Source: CAVYPR01 sp963770505 (GTDB lineage Bacteria > Actinomycetota > Acidimicrobiia > Acidimicrobiales > RAAP-2). From it: a stretch of DNA of 64,000 bases. Below the pieces are notes generated by a model, which was not told the origin of the DNA, searched no databases, and saw only the letters and a list, made by a program, of their open reading frames with translations. A program made the position numbers and the translations under genes. The stretch is from positions 620,001 to 684,000 of the forward strand of contig CAVYPR010000001.1 in assembly GCA_963770505.1 (NCBI GenBank), in the 5' to 3' direction. Shown in pieces: positions 1-8,914 of the stretch (positions are counted from its first letter, which is position 1; the number at the start of each line of letters is the position of its first letter).

Positions 1-2427
1 CAGCCCAAGCCCATGCTGCCCATGGCCAACCGGCCCATGATGGAGCACGTCGTCAACCTGCTGCGCCACCACGGCATGACCGACATCGTGGTCACGGTGG
101 CCTTCATGGCCAACACCATCCGTTCGTACTTCGGCGACGGGTCCGAGCTCGGGGTGCGCATGGTCTACGCCACCGAGGAGACCCCGTTGGGCACCGCCGG
201 CTCGGTGCTGAACGCCCGCGAGGAGCTCGAGGAGCGGTTCCTCGTGATCTCGGGCGACGTGCTCACCGACATCGACCTCTCGGCGGTCGTCGACTTCCAC
301 GAGAAGAAGGGGGCGCTGGCCACCCTCGCCCTGTGCTCGGTCGAGAACCCGCTCGAGTTCGGCATCGTGATCACCTCCGAGGACGGGTCGATCGAGCGGT
401 TCTTGGAGAAGCCCACCTGGGGGCAGGTCTTCAGCGACACCATCAACACCGGCATCTACGTGCTGGAGCCCGAGATCTTCGACTTCATCCCCGCAGGCCG
501 GGCCGCGGACTTCTCGGGGGAGGTCTTCCCCGAGGTGCTGGCGGCCGGCCGCCCCATCTTCGGCTACGTGGCCGAGGGCTACTGGGAGGACGTGGGCACG
601 ACCGAGGCCTACCTCAAGGCCCACCAGGACATCCTCGACGGCAAGGTCGAGGTGGAGATGGCCGGCTTCCCGCTGCGCCCCGGCGTGTGGCTGGGCAAGG
701 GGTCGACGGTCGACCCGACGGCCTCGGTGGACGGGCCGGCCGTCATCGGCGACAACTGCTCGGTGGGCCCCGGCGCCGTGCTCGGCGAATACACCACCTT
801 GGGCTCCAACGTCCGCATCGCCGAGGGCGCCGAGGTCCGCCGTTCGGTGGTGGCCGACAACGGGTACCTGGGGGCCGGGGTGCGGGTGGCGGGGTCGGTC
901 ATCGGCCGCTCCTGCGACCTGCGCCAGGGCGCCCGCTGCGAGCCGGGGGCGGTGCTCGGCGAGGGGTGCCTGGTGGGGGCGCACGCCGAGGTGCGGGCCG
1001 GGGTGAAGGTGTACCCGTTCAAGACGGTGGAGTCCGGCGCGGTGGTGAACTCCTCCATCGTGTGGGAGTCAAGCGGCTCTCGCACCCTCTTCGGGCGCGA
1101 CGGCGTACGGGGCATCGCCAACGTGGACATCAGCCCCGAGCTGGCCGTGCGGCTCTCGATGGCCTGGGCCTCGACCCTCGAGAAGGGGGCCACGGTGACG
1201 GTCTCGCGCGACACCAGCCGGGCGGCGCGCGTGCTCAAGCGGGCCATGATGGTCGGCTGCAACGCGGTCGGGGTGAACGTGGAGGACCTCGAGGTGGCGA
1301 CCGTGCCCGTGACCCGCCACCACATCCGGACCTCGGGCGGGCGGGGTGGAGTCACCGTGCGGCTCTCGGCCGACGACCCGCAGTCGGTGGTGCTGCGTTT
1401 CTTCGACGGCGAGGGTCTCGACCTGGCCGAGGCCGGCCAGCGCAAGGTCGAGCGCCTCTACCACCGCGAGGAGTTCCGCCGGGTGCTGGCCAGCGAGATC
1501 GGCGACATCGACTTCCCGCCCCGGGCGGTCGAGCAGTACACGGCCGACCTCATGCAGTCGGTGGAGAAGTCCGGCGCCCGCCACGAGGGGCTGAAGCTGG
1601 TGCTGGACCTCTCCTACGGCTCGGCCAGCTTCGTCATGCCGAACCTGCTCTCCAAGCTCGACGCCGACGTGCTCGTGGTCAACCCCTACGCCAACACGCC
1701 GGGGATGATCTCGGTGGACCCCCGGGCCCACGCCGAGCGGGTGGCCGAGCTGGTCCGGGCCTCGGGCTCCGAGCTGGGGGCGGTCATCGACGCCGACGCC
1801 GAGCGCCTCGTCATCGTCGACGACGAGGGGACGGTGCTCAGCGACGACCAGGCCCTCCTCGTGCTGCTGCGGTTGGCCGTGACGGTCCGGCCGGACGCCC
1901 GGGTGGCCCTGCCGGTGGCGGTGAGCCGGGTGGCGGAGGAGATCTGCGCGGAGGCCAAGGTCCCCATCGTCTACACCAAGCTGTCGTCGGCGCACCTCAT
2001 GGAGGTGGCCGCCGGCGGCGGGATCACCTTCGCCGCCGGCCAGTCCGGCGGGTTCCTCTGGCCGGACTTCCTTCCCGCCTACGACGCGGCGGCGACCCTG
2101 GTGGAGCTGGTCTCCCTGCTGGCCGAGACGGGGCAGCCCCTGTCCAAACTGGTCGGCGCCCTCCCCCCGATCTGCATCGCCCACGAGGCGGTGGTGACCC
2201 CCTCGGAGCGTAAGGGCACGGTGATGCGGGTGCTGGTCGAGCAGCTCGACGGCCACAACCTGATCCTGGTGGACGGGGTGAAGATCCCCGAGGACGACGG
2301 CTGGGTGCTGGTCCTGCCCGACCCCGAGGACCCGGTCACCCACGTCTGGGCCGAAGGGACGAGCGAGGCGCGGTCCAAGGCGAAGGCCCAGCAGTACGCG
2401 GTGCGGATCCGCCAGATGCTGCGCTGA
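1..2427 (+). CDS. Mannose-1-phosphate guanylyltransferase-like / phosphohexomutase-like fusion (5' end outside window)
   Basis: The open frame is already running at base 1, so the N-terminus with the nucleotide-binding GxGTR loop lies outside the window; 808 residues are visible. The order is a sugar-nucleotidyltransferase domain (about 1-225, starting QPKPMLPMANRPM, with the metal-site segment VISGDVLTDID), left-handed beta-helix hexapeptide repeats (about 230-350), then an alpha-D-phosphohexomutase-fold domain (about 360-808). Actinobacterial proteins of this layout are annotated as GDP-mannose or nucleotide-sugar pyrophosphorylases. In the mutase part the usual phosphoserine loop (SHNP type) is not visible, and the metal loop DxDGDR reads DADAER, so this domain may be structural or regulatory. 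The cytoplasmic product would supply nucleotide sugar, probably for glycans or lipomannan. The nucleotidyltransferase class is confident; substrate is inferred. Confidence 0.85.
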   Translation, partial: QPKPMLPMANRPMMEHVVNLLRHHGMTDIVVTVAFMANTIRSYFGDGSELGVRMVYATEETPLGTAGSVLNAREELEERFLVISGDVLTDIDLSAVVDFHEKKGALATLALCSVENPLEFGIVITSEDGSIERFLEKPTWGQVFSDTINTGIYVLEPEIFDFIPAGRAADFSGEVFPEVLAAGRPIFGYVAEGYWEDVGTTEAYLKAHQDILDGKVEVEMAGFPLRPGVWLGKGSTVDPTASVDGPAVIGDNCSVGPGAVLGEYTTLGSNVRIAEGAEVRRSVVADNGYLGAGVRVAGSVIGRSCDLRQGARCEPGAVLGEGCLVGAHAEVRAGVKVYPFKTVESGAVVNSSIVWESSGSRTLFGRDGVRGIANVDISPELAVRLSMAWASTLEKGATVTVSRDTSRAARVLKRAMMVGCNAVGVNVEDLEVATVPVTRHHIRTSGGRGGVTVRLSADDPQSVVLRFFDGEGLDLAEAGQRKVERLYHREEFRRVLASEIGDIDFPPRAVEQYTADLMQSVEKSGARHEGLKLVLDLSYGSASFVMPNLLSKLDADVLVVNPYANTPGMISVDPRAHAERVAELVRASGSELGAVIDADAERLVIVDDEGTVLSDDQALLVLLRLAVTVRPDARVALPVAVSRVAEEICAEAKVPIVYTKLSSAHLMEVAAGGGITFAAGQSGGFLWPDFLPAYDAAATLVELVSLLAETGQPLSKLVGALPPICIAHEAVVTPSERKGTVMRVLVEQLDGHNLILVDGVKIPEDDGWVLVLPDPEDPVTHVWAEGTSEARSKAKAQQYAVRIRQMLR

Positions 2428-2441
2428 GGGAGTCGTCCCTC
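2426..2441. terminator. Hairpin between convergent genes, no U tract
   Basis: A 6-bp perfect stem (GAGGGA / TCCCTC) with a four-base GTCG loop overlaps the stop codon of the upstream fusion gene and lies 19 bp from the stop of the convergent solute-binding gene. It can form in either transcript. There is no T run, so whether it terminates alone is uncertain. Confidence 0.4.
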
Positions 2442-2460
2442 CCGCCCTACGGCCCCGGGC

Positions 2461-3528
2461 TCACTTGGCGACGTGCTGGACGAACCAGGCGGTGATGGCC
2501 GCCTGGCGCTTGGCCCACACGTACGGTGTGATGGACCGCGTCGGGATTGTGGTGAAGTAGGGGAGGTTGGAGAGCGACTGCACACCGTTCACCACCGGGT
2601 AGTAGTTCGACTCGTCGTAGCGTGTGCCGGCCTGCATGGCGTTCTGCCCGGGCGGTGAGAGCACGTAGTCGATGAACCTCTCCGCCTCGGCCCGGACCTT
2701 CTTGGGGGCCTTGGCGTCGACGGCGATGGTCGAGGGCAGGACGGTCACCGAGGGCAGGTAGGACACGGCCAGCTTGGGGTCGAGGTGCTGGGCGCCGACG
2801 GCCACCGAGCTCTGCAGCAGGGCCAGCTTGACCTTGCCGGTGGTGACCGCCTGGACCGTCTGGCCCGTGGTGGGGTGGACCACGAGGCCGTTCGCCTTCA
2901 ACCGGGAGAAGTACTTCTCCCCCTTGGCGACGCCCTTGGTCCCGGCCACCTGGGCGATCATCCCGGCGAGGAAGGGGTAGGTCGAGCCGACCTGCGCCGG
3001 TGTCGTCATGGCGACCTGCCCCTTCCACTGCGGCTGGAGGAGCTGCAGCCAGGAGGTGGGCGGGGAGGAGACGACGGTCGTTGTGTAGAGCAGGGCCGCG
3101 GTGAGGGTGATCCCGGTGGGGACGAAGCTGCGGTCCTTGGGCAGGGCCTGCAGGCCGAGCGCGTTCCACGAGGCGGTCGGGGCCAGGTGGGTCACCAAGA
3201 GGTGCTCGGCGTCCAGGGCGGCCATCACCGTCGGCCCGTCGGTCCACAGGACCCCCCACGTCGGGTCGCTCCTGGTGGCCTGGACCTGCGCGGCCAGGCG
3301 GCCGAGGGGCTTGGTCACGAGATGCACCGGGATGCCGGTCTTGGTCTCGAAGTCGTGGACGACCAGGGTGTCGTAGCCCTCGGAGGAGTAGACCACGAGC
3401 GCTGGGGGCGGGTGCTTGGCCGGTTTGTGCGCCGCGCCGGCGGGAGGGACGCCGAGCAGGGCGGTGCCGAGGGCGCCGGCGACCAGGGCGGCCGCCGAGC
3501 GCGGTGCGCCGGCGGGGACGGACGGCAC
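2461..3528 (-). CDS. Extracellular solute-binding protein, iron/spermidine-type ABC family
   Basis: 355 residues. The N-terminus has a hydrophobic signal segment (about 10-33) ending near GAAHKPA, so the protein is exported; no lipobox Cys is evident. The mature part resembles periplasmic binding protein family 1/6 proteins of the Fe3+ or polyamine type: LVVYSSEGYDTLVVHDFETKTG near the start, VLWTDGPTVMAAL, a WKGQVAM segment, and a late Tyr-rich region (RYDESNYYPV). In Fe3+ binders paired tyrosines contact the metal, but alignment is needed to say whether YY here does. No permease or ATPase gene is next to it, so partners must be elsewhere. The GTG start lacks a clear ribosome binding site; a GAGGAG lies about 20 nt upstream. 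Ligand unknown. Confidence 0.75.
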   Translation of the reverse strand: MPSVPAGAPRSAAALVAGALGTALLGVPPAGAAHKPAKHPPPALVVYSSEGYDTLVVHDFETKTGIPVHLVTKPLGRLAAQVQATRSDPTWGVLWTDGPTVMAALDAEHLLVTHLAPTASWNALGLQALPKDRSFVPTGITLTAALLYTTTVVSSPPTSWLQLLQPQWKGQVAMTTPAQVGSTYPFLAGMIAQVAGTKGVAKGEKYFSRLKANGLVVHPTTGQTVQAVTTGKVKLALLQSSVAVGAQHLDPKLAVSYLPSVTVLPSTIAVDAKAPKKVRAEAERFIDYVLSPPGQNAMQAGTRYDESNYYPVVNGVQSLSNLPYFTTIPTRSITPYVWAKRQAAITAWFVQHVAK

Positions 3529-3707
3529 GGGTCGTGGTGGCCACGGGCTCCTCTCAGCGGTCCCCCGACGGCGCTCGTCGGTGGGTGCTGCACTCTAGGA
3601 GACCGATGCGAAAACGCGGTGGCGCCCCCCGGCCCCGGTCCCGGCGTCCCGGGGGACCCCGGCGGGAAGGGGCAGGTCGGCGAGGTGGAGGCCGCCGCCG
3701 GTCCGGC

Positions 3708-4370
3708 TCAGCCGGGGGGCCACAGGGGCCCGTCCGACTCCAGGCCGGCCCCGGCGCCCCAGCAGTTGCGGTAGGTGACCTGGCCGACCGGGCGCCGGGC
3801 GGCCACCCCCCACCGGCCGGTGGGGTAGCCGAAGCTCACGCAGCCCGAGAGCAGCCAGCCCTCGTCGCCGGGGACGCCCAGGATCTCGAGGGTCTCGGCC
3901 AGGTGGAAGACGCCGAGCACCACGGTGAGGCAGCTGCCCACGCCCTCGGCCCGGGCCGCCAGCATGGCGCTCCACACGGCGGGGTAGATGGAGCCGCCGG
4001 TGGGGTCGTGCTGGCAGAAGGGGAAGAGGAAGAGCGGGACCTGCTCGAAGTGGTCGGCCAGCCACTGGGCCGAGCGCTGGGTCCGCACCATCTGCGCCGT
4101 CTCGGGGGCGTCGGGGTGGGCGGCCGCCTCGGCGATGAGGGGCGCGTAGATGGTCTTCCACAGCTGGTCGACCGAGTCGCGGTAGAGGGGGCCGAGCCGC
4201 TCTTTGACCGACGGGTCGTCGACGAGCAGGAACCGCCAGTTCTGCTGGTTCCCGCCGCTCGGGGCCCTGATGGCCGCGTCGAGGATCCGGGCCTGCACGT
4301 CGGCGGGGACCGGGTCGGGCCGGACCCGTCGCATGGCCCGGGTGGTGTAGAGCGCCTCGTGCAGGTCCAT
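3708..4370 (-). CDS. Nitroreductase family FMN-dependent oxidoreductase
   Basis: 220 residues from an ATG preceded by GGGAGG seven bases upstream; an in-frame GTG two codons earlier is possible. The N-terminal segment LYTTRAMRRVRPDPVP and the next helix with SGGNQQNWRF (FMN phosphate and ring contacts) are typical of the nitroreductase fold, as is the C-terminal SFGYPTGRWG. Such proteins are usually flavin-binding dimers that reduce nitro compounds, quinones or enones with NAD(P)H or F420H2. It is divergent from an aldo/keto reductase with an 86-bp gap that must hold both promoters. The substrate cannot be told from sequence. Confidence 0.82.
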   Translation of the reverse strand: MDLHEALYTTRAMRRVRPDPVPADVQARILDAAIRAPSGGNQQNWRFLLVDDPSVKERLGPLYRDSVDQLWKTIYAPLIAEAAAHPDAPETAQMVRTQRSAQWLADHFEQVPLFLFPFCQHDPTGGSIYPAVWSAMLAARAEGVGSCLTVVLGVFHLAETLEILGVPGDEGWLLSGCVSFGYPTGRWGVAARRPVGQVTYRNCWGAGAGLESDGPLWPPG

Positions 4371-4444
4371 GTCCACCCTCCCGGCGGGCCACCGGTCGTC
4401 GCCCCGCCACGGCCGAGACTAGGCACGATCCTCGGCGCTGTCGC

Positions 4445-4450
4445 TAACGT
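4445..4450 (+). promoter_or_regulatory. TAACGT -10 box; candidate leaderless start of the aldo/keto reductase
   Basis: TAACGT fits the TANNNT -10 pattern and ends six bases before the ATG at 4457, so transcription would begin at or next to the A of the start codon. There is no Shine-Dalgarno sequence before this ATG. A clear -35 box is not visible. Confidence 0.45.
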
Positions 4451-4456
4451 GCGGAA

Positions 4457-5479
4457 ATGGAACTGCGCAACCTCGGCCGGACCGGCGTCCGGGTCAGCCC
4501 CCTGTGCCTGGGGGCCATGATGTTCGGGGCCTGGGGGAACCCCGACCACGACGAGTCGGTCCGGATCATCCACCGGGCCCTCGACGCGGGGATCAACTTC
4601 GTCGACACCGCCGACGTCTACTCCGCCGGGGAGTCCGAGGAGATCGTGGGCAAGGCCCTGAAGGGCCGGCGCGACGACGTGGTGCTGGCCACCAAGGTCC
4701 ACGGCGTCATGGGCGCGGACCCGAACCACCAGGGCAACTCGCGGCGCTGGATCGCCCGCGAGTGCGAGGCGAGCCTCCGCCGGCTGGGGACCGACTGGAT
4801 CGACCTCTACCAGATCCACCGCCCCGAGCCCGACTGCGACATCGACGAGACGCTGGGGGCGCTGAGCGACCTGGTGCACGCGGGCAAGGTGCGCTACGTG
4901 GGCAGCTCCACCTTCCCGCCCTCGGCCATCGTCGAGGCGCAGTGGACGGCCGCGCGGCGGGGCCGGGAGCGGTTCGTCTGCGAGCAGCCGCCCTACTCGC
5001 TCTTGGTGCGCGGGGTCGAGGCCGAGGTCCTCCCGGTGTGCCAGCGCTACGGCATGGGCGTGATCCCCTGGAGCCCCCTGGCCGGGGGCTGGCTGACCGG
5101 CGCCTACCGCAAGGGCCGCGAGATCCCGCCCAGCCTGCGGGCCCAGCGGATCCCGGCCCGCTACGACCTCTCGCTGCCGGCCAACGCGGCGAAACTCGAC
5201 GCCGTCGAGGCCCTGGCCCAGCTGGCCGAGCGGTCCGGCCTCTCCCTCATCCACCTGGCCCTGGCCTTCGTGATCCGCCATCGGGCGGTGACCGCGGCCA
5301 TCATCGGGCCGCGCACCATGGAACACCTCGAGTCGCAGCTCGGGGCGGCCGACGTGGTGCTGGCCGACGACGTGCTGGACGCCGTCGACGAGATCGTGCC
5401 CCCGGGCACCACCCTGGCCCGGGTCGACGGCGGGTGGGACCCTCCGTCGCTGGTGGACGCCTCGTTGCGGCGACGCTGA
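4457..5479 (+). CDS. Aldo/keto reductase
   Basis: 340 residues, the usual length for the AKR superfamily (8-stranded TIM barrel, NADPH-dependent reduction of carbonyls to alcohols). The catalytic tetrad is present: Asp and Tyr in VDTADVYSAGESE, Lys in LATKVHG, and His in LYQIHRPEPD. The NADPH-binding C-terminal region (IIGPRTMEHLESQL) is intact. The sequence most resembles the YajO/Tas-like or potassium-channel beta-subunit-like branch (GVRVSPLCLGAMMFG, IPWSPLAGGWLTG). The start is the ATG just after a TAACGT box, and there is no ribosome binding site, consistent with a leaderless mRNA. Physiological substrate unknown. Confidence 0.9.
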   Translation: MELRNLGRTGVRVSPLCLGAMMFGAWGNPDHDESVRIIHRALDAGINFVDTADVYSAGESEEIVGKALKGRRDDVVLATKVHGVMGADPNHQGNSRRWIARECEASLRRLGTDWIDLYQIHRPEPDCDIDETLGALSDLVHAGKVRYVGSSTFPPSAIVEAQWTAARRGRERFVCEQPPYSLLVRGVEAEVLPVCQRYGMGVIPWSPLAGGWLTGAYRKGREIPPSLRAQRIPARYDLSLPANAAKLDAVEALAQLAERSGLSLIHLALAFVIRHRAVTAAIIGPRTMEHLESQLGAADVVLADDVLDAVDEIVPPGTTLARVDGGWDPPSLVDASLRRR

Positions 5480-5515
5480 CACGACGGCGCGGGGCCCGAC
5501 GCCCCCGGGCCCGGG

Positions 5516-6628
5516 TCAGCCTTCGAGGTCGACCGACTGGATGGCGTCGATGTACTCGTCGACCAGGCCGAGGATCACGTCGCGGGCCTTCTTCACCGTG
5601 GTGGCCCGGCCGATGACCTGCCCGGCCGGGTTGAAGTTCACGTCCACCGCCTGCTCGGGGTAGGCGTGGCCGCGCGAGACCGCCTCGATGGCCACCATCA
5701 TCTGCAGCGGCATCGGCAGGGGCTCGGGATTCCCCGGCGTCTCCCAGGCATCGGTCCAGTCGTTCTTGAGCAGCCGACAGGGCTTGCCGGTGAACGAGCG
5801 GGAGCGGACGGTGTCGCGACTGGTGGCCTCGAGGTAGGTCTGCATCTGGCGGGGCGGGATGTCCGCCTCCTCGACGGTCAGCCACAGCGTGCCGGTCCAC
5901 ACCCCGGCCGCCCCCATCACCATGGCCGCCGCCATCTGGCGTCCCGAGCCGATGCCCCCGGCGGCCAGGACCGGGAGGGGCGCCACGGCGTCGATCACCT
6001 CGGGCCACAGCACGATGCTGCCGACGTCGCCGGTGTGGCCGCCGCCCTCGCTGCCCTGGCAGATGACGACGTCGACCCCGGCGTCGCGGTGGCGCAGGGC
6101 GTGCTTGACCGAGCCGGCCAGCGCGGCCACCAGCAGGCCGTGCTCGTGCACCTGGGCGATCACGTCGTCGGGCGGGGTCCCCAGGGCGTTGGCCACCAGC
6201 TTCACCTTGTCGTGCTTGAGCAAGACGTCGACCTGGGGCGCGGCGGTGGCGGCCGTCCAGCCCAGCAACTCGCGCTTGGGGCCGCCGGGGAGCTCGGGCA
6301 CCCCGTGGTCGGCCAGGATCTTCTTGGCGAAGTCCCGGTGGCCTTGGGGGACCATGGCCTTCAGCTCTTCCTCGAGCTTCTCGGGGTCGAGCTCGCCCAT
6401 GCCCTCGTACTTGCCCGGGATCACGATGTCGACCCCGTAGGGGTGGTCGCCGACGTGCTCGTCGAGCCAGGCCAGCTCGGTCTCGAGCTCCTCGGGGCTG
6501 AAGCCCACGGCCCCGAGCACGCCGAAGCCGCCGGCGTTGGAGACGGCGGCCACCACGTCGCGGCAGTGGGTGAAGGCGAAGATGGGGAACTCGATCCCCA
6601 GCCGTCGACACAGTTCGTTTTGCACCAC
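5516..6628 (-). CDS. Nitronate monooxygenase / 2-nitropropane dioxygenase-like flavoprotein
   Basis: 370 residues, a TIM-barrel FMN enzyme. The motif CQGSEGGGHTGDVG holds the His that is catalytic in nitronate monooxygenases, and VLAAGGIGSGRQMAAAM is the usual FMN-phosphate segment. Many actinobacterial relatives are annotated as nitronate monooxygenase although some act in other oxidations or as FabK-like enoyl reductases; this one lacks evidence for either specific role. The start is one of two tandem GTG codons (6628 or 6625) behind a strong GAGGAGG. It is divergent from the enoyl-CoA hydratase with a 144-bp gap. Confidence 0.82.
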   Translation of the reverse strand: MVQNELCRRLGIEFPIFAFTHCRDVVAAVSNAGGFGVLGAVGFSPEELETELAWLDEHVGDHPYGVDIVIPGKYEGMGELDPEKLEEELKAMVPQGHRDFAKKILADHGVPELPGGPKRELLGWTAATAAPQVDVLLKHDKVKLVANALGTPPDDVIAQVHEHGLLVAALAGSVKHALRHRDAGVDVVICQGSEGGGHTGDVGSIVLWPEVIDAVAPLPVLAAGGIGSGRQMAAAMVMGAAGVWTGTLWLTVEEADIPPRQMQTYLEATSRDTVRSRSFTGKPCRLLKNDWTDAWETPGNPEPLPMPLQMMVAIEAVSRGHAYPEQAVDVNFNPAGQVIGRATTVKKARDVILGLVDEYIDAIQSVDLEG

Positions 6629-6772
6629 AACCTCCTCTTCGGCGGTCCGACCGCCGTCCAGCGCGAGAGCTGATCCTATTTCCGTCCCGATGGCGGTGCC
6701 GCACCGGGGGGCGCCCGGCCCGCCGTGCGATACTCGGGGCCGCCCCGAACAGGGGGCGGAGGAGGAGGGCCC

Positions 6773-7606
6773 ATGGCGTTTCGGACGTCGCCCGTGGTGG
6801 CCGAGGACGAGTGGCAGCTCCGACTGGAGGTGGAGAACGGGATCGGCGTCCTCACCCTGGACCGACCCGAGAAGCTGAACGCCTGGAGCTGGGAGGCCTC
6901 CCGCCAGCTCGGGGTGCGGGCCGACCAGATCCGCTTCGACGACCGGATCCGGGTGGTGGTGGTCAAGGCCGAGGGCCGGGCCTTCTGTGCCGGGGTGGAC
7001 TTAGGGATGCCCGAGGACCGGGTGACTGGCCGCTCCCCGGCCGAGAAGGTGCGCAACTACTACGAGGGCATCCGCTGGGTGCACGAGCGGTTCCGGGTCT
7101 TCTCCGAGCTGCCCCAGCCGATCATCTGCGCCGTGCACGGCTACTGCCTGGGCTTCGGTTTCGAGCTGGCCCTCATGTGCGACGTGCGCCTGTGTGCCGA
7201 CGACGCCGTCTTCGCCCTGCCCGAGGCGTCGGTGGGGGTGGCCGTCGACGCCGGCGGGGACCTGCGGCTGGCCCACGAGGTCGGGGCGGGGTGGGCCAAG
7301 CTCCTGGCGCTGACCGGCCGCCGGATCGACGCCGCCGCCGCCGAGCGCCTGGGCGTGGTCCAGCAGGTCACCTCGGGCGCCGAGCTGGTGCCGACGGCGA
7401 TGGCCCTGGCCGCCGAGATCGCCGCCAACGCCCCGCTGGCCGTGCAGTCCATCAAGCGCACCATCGACGTCTTCGCCTACCGCGGGATGGCCGAAGCCCT
7501 GAAATTCGAGTCGCTATCGGCCTCGGTGCAGTTCGTCTCCGAGGACATGCCGGCCGGCTACGCCGCCAAGGCCCAGCGCCAGCCGGTGCGCTTCGAGGGG
7601 AAGTGA
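6773..7606 (+). CDS. Enoyl-CoA hydratase/isomerase family protein
   Basis: 277 residues from an ATG preceded by GGAGGAGG (6761-6768); an upstream in-frame start is possible but less likely. Crotonase fold: the oxyanion-hole segments AFCAGVDLG and GYCLGFGFELALMCD are present, with Glu in the second one at a position used for catalysis in hydratases. The C-terminal helix (VQSIKRTIDVF) is typical. Crotonases hydrate enoyl-CoA or isomerise or cleave related acyl-CoAs. Only one base separates it from the following SDR gene, so the two are co-transcribed and probably act on the same acyl-CoA. Confidence 0.88.
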   Translation: MAFRTSPVVAEDEWQLRLEVENGIGVLTLDRPEKLNAWSWEASRQLGVRADQIRFDDRIRVVVVKAEGRAFCAGVDLGMPEDRVTGRSPAEKVRNYYEGIRWVHERFRVFSELPQPIICAVHGYCLGFGFELALMCDVRLCADDAVFALPEASVGVAVDAGGDLRLAHEVGAGWAKLLALTGRRIDAAAAERLGVVQQVTSGAELVPTAMALAAEIAANAPLAVQSIKRTIDVFAYRGMAEALKFESLSASVQFVSEDMPAGYAAKAQRQPVRFEGK

Positions 7607-7607
7607 G

Positions 7608-8480
7608 GTGGCGCTCCCCGAGCCGCCGCCGGCCGGACAGCCCATGCTGCCGGCCTCGACCTTCGCCGGGCTGACGGCGGTGGTGACCGGTGGGGGCACC
7701 GGCCTGGGCCGGGCCATCGCCGTGGAGCTGGCCCGGGCGGGGGCGGCCGTGGGGATCGTCTCGCGCACCGAGGAGCACCGGCTGGCCGGGGTGGCCGCGG
7801 TGGAGGAGGCCGGCGGCCGGGCGGCCCACGCCGCCGCCGACATCAGAGAGCCCGAGCAGGTGGCGGCCGCCTTCGACGAGATCACCGGGGCGCTGGGGCC
7901 GGTGCGGGTGCTGGTCAACAACGCCGCCGCCAACTTCCCGGTCCTCGCCGCCGACATGCGTCCCAACGCCTGGCGGGCGGTGAGCCGCATCGTGCTGGAC
8001 GGGACGTTCTTCTGCAGCCAGGAGCTGCACCGCCGGTGCGCCGAGGCGCACGCCCCCGGGGCGATCTGCAACATCCTGGCCACCCAGTCGTTCACCGGCG
8101 GACCGGGCATGGCCCACGCCGCGGCGGCCAAGGCCGGGGTGGGGAACCTGACCAAGACCCTGGCCGTCGAGTGGGCGCCGGACGGCGTGCGGGTGAACGC
8201 CCTGGCCCCGGGCCTCTTCCCCCACGCCGACATGCGCGAGGACCTCCAGGCCCTGCGGTCCGGCGGCGCCGACGTCGACGCCCGGCGGTCCCCGGCCGGC
8301 CGTCTGGGCCGCCTGCACGAGCTCGGGTGGGCCGTGACCTGGCTGTGCTCGCCCTACGCCTCGTTCGTGACCGGCCACACCCTGGTCGTCGACGGCGGGA
8401 ACTGGCTGCGACGCGACTTCGTGATGCCCGAGTTCACCCCGGTTTCCGACCAGCTCTCGGGGGTGCTGCGCCCGGGCTGA
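7608..8480 (+). CDS. SDR oxidoreductase, 2,4-dienoyl-CoA reductase-like
   Basis: 290 residues with a GTG start one base after the stop of the hydratase gene; the GAGGTG around the junction can act as ribosome binding site. Rossmann NAD(P) motif TGGGTGLGRA near residue 25, NNAAAN, and the tail segment VRVNALAPG are clear. The usual Tyr of the YxxxK motif is absent: the site reads MAHAAAAKAGV, keeping Lys. Dienoyl-CoA reductases of the DECR type also lack that Tyr, so this annotation fits the crotonase neighbour. Likely cytosolic, in degradation of unsaturated acyl-CoAs. Substrate is inferred. Confidence 0.85.
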   Translation: MALPEPPPAGQPMLPASTFAGLTAVVTGGGTGLGRAIAVELARAGAAVGIVSRTEEHRLAGVAAVEEAGGRAAHAAADIREPEQVAAAFDEITGALGPVRVLVNNAAANFPVLAADMRPNAWRAVSRIVLDGTFFCSQELHRRCAEAHAPGAICNILATQSFTGGPGMAHAAAAKAGVGNLTKTLAVEWAPDGVRVNALAPGLFPHADMREDLQALRSGGADVDARRSPAGRLGRLHELGWAVTWLCSPYASFVTGHTLVVDGGNWLRRDFVMPEFTPVSDQLSGVLRPG

Positions 8481-8497
8481 GTCAGCCGGCCCGGGCG
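8469..8497. terminator. GC-rich hairpin at convergent stop codons
   Basis: A 9-bp perfect stem CGCCCGGGC / GCCCGGGCG with an 11-base loop covers both stop codons of the convergent SDR and B12-subunit genes, which are only one base apart. It reads the same in both directions and has no T tract. Confidence 0.42.
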
Positions 8498-8898
8498 TCG
8501 GCCCGGCCGGCCGCGGCCCGCACGACCGCCACCACCTCCTCGTTGGAGGCCCCCGGCCCGAGCACCGCGGCCACGCCCTCGGAGAGGAGCACCGGCACGT
8601 CGACCGGCGGGACGATGCCGCCCACCACCACCGGGGTCGCCAACCCCGCCTGGCGGAGCGCGCCGACCACCGCCGGGGCCAAGGTGAGGTGGGCGCCGTT
8701 GTGCATGGAGACCCCGACCACGTCGACGTCCTCTTCGACCACGGCGGCGGCGATCATCTCGGGGGTCTGGCGCAGTCCGGCGAAGACGACCTCGCAGCCC
8801 CCGTCGCGCAGAATCCGGGCGACCACCCGCAGTCCCCGGTCGTGGCCGTCGAGGCCCACCTTGGCCAGGAGCACCCGCAGCGGCGGCTCGCCGCTCAC
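8482..8898 (-). CDS. Acyl-CoA mutase small subunit, cobalamin-binding (IcmB-like)
   Basis: 138 residues, a free-standing B12-binding domain. The base-off/His-on cobalamin motif DGHDRG is near residue 20 (KVGLDGHDRG) and later segments (GVSMHN, VVGG, GPGASNEEVV) match the lower-ligand binding fold. The gene lies 16 bp downstream of the catalytic subunit on the same strand, so the two form a heteromeric adenosylcobalamin-dependent mutase. Separate subunits of about 540 and 138 residues are the arrangement of isobutyryl-CoA mutase and archaeal-type methylmalonyl-CoA mutase; residues in the large subunit favour the former. Confidence 0.85.
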   Translation of the reverse strand: MSGEPPLRVLLAKVGLDGHDRGLRVVARILRDGGCEVVFAGLRQTPEMIAAAVVEEDVDVVGVSMHNGAHLTLAPAVVGALRQAGLATPVVVGGIVPPVDVPVLLSEGVAAVLGPGASNEEVVAVVRAAAGRADARAG

Positions 8899-8914
8899 CT
8901 GGTGCGGCCGGGGG

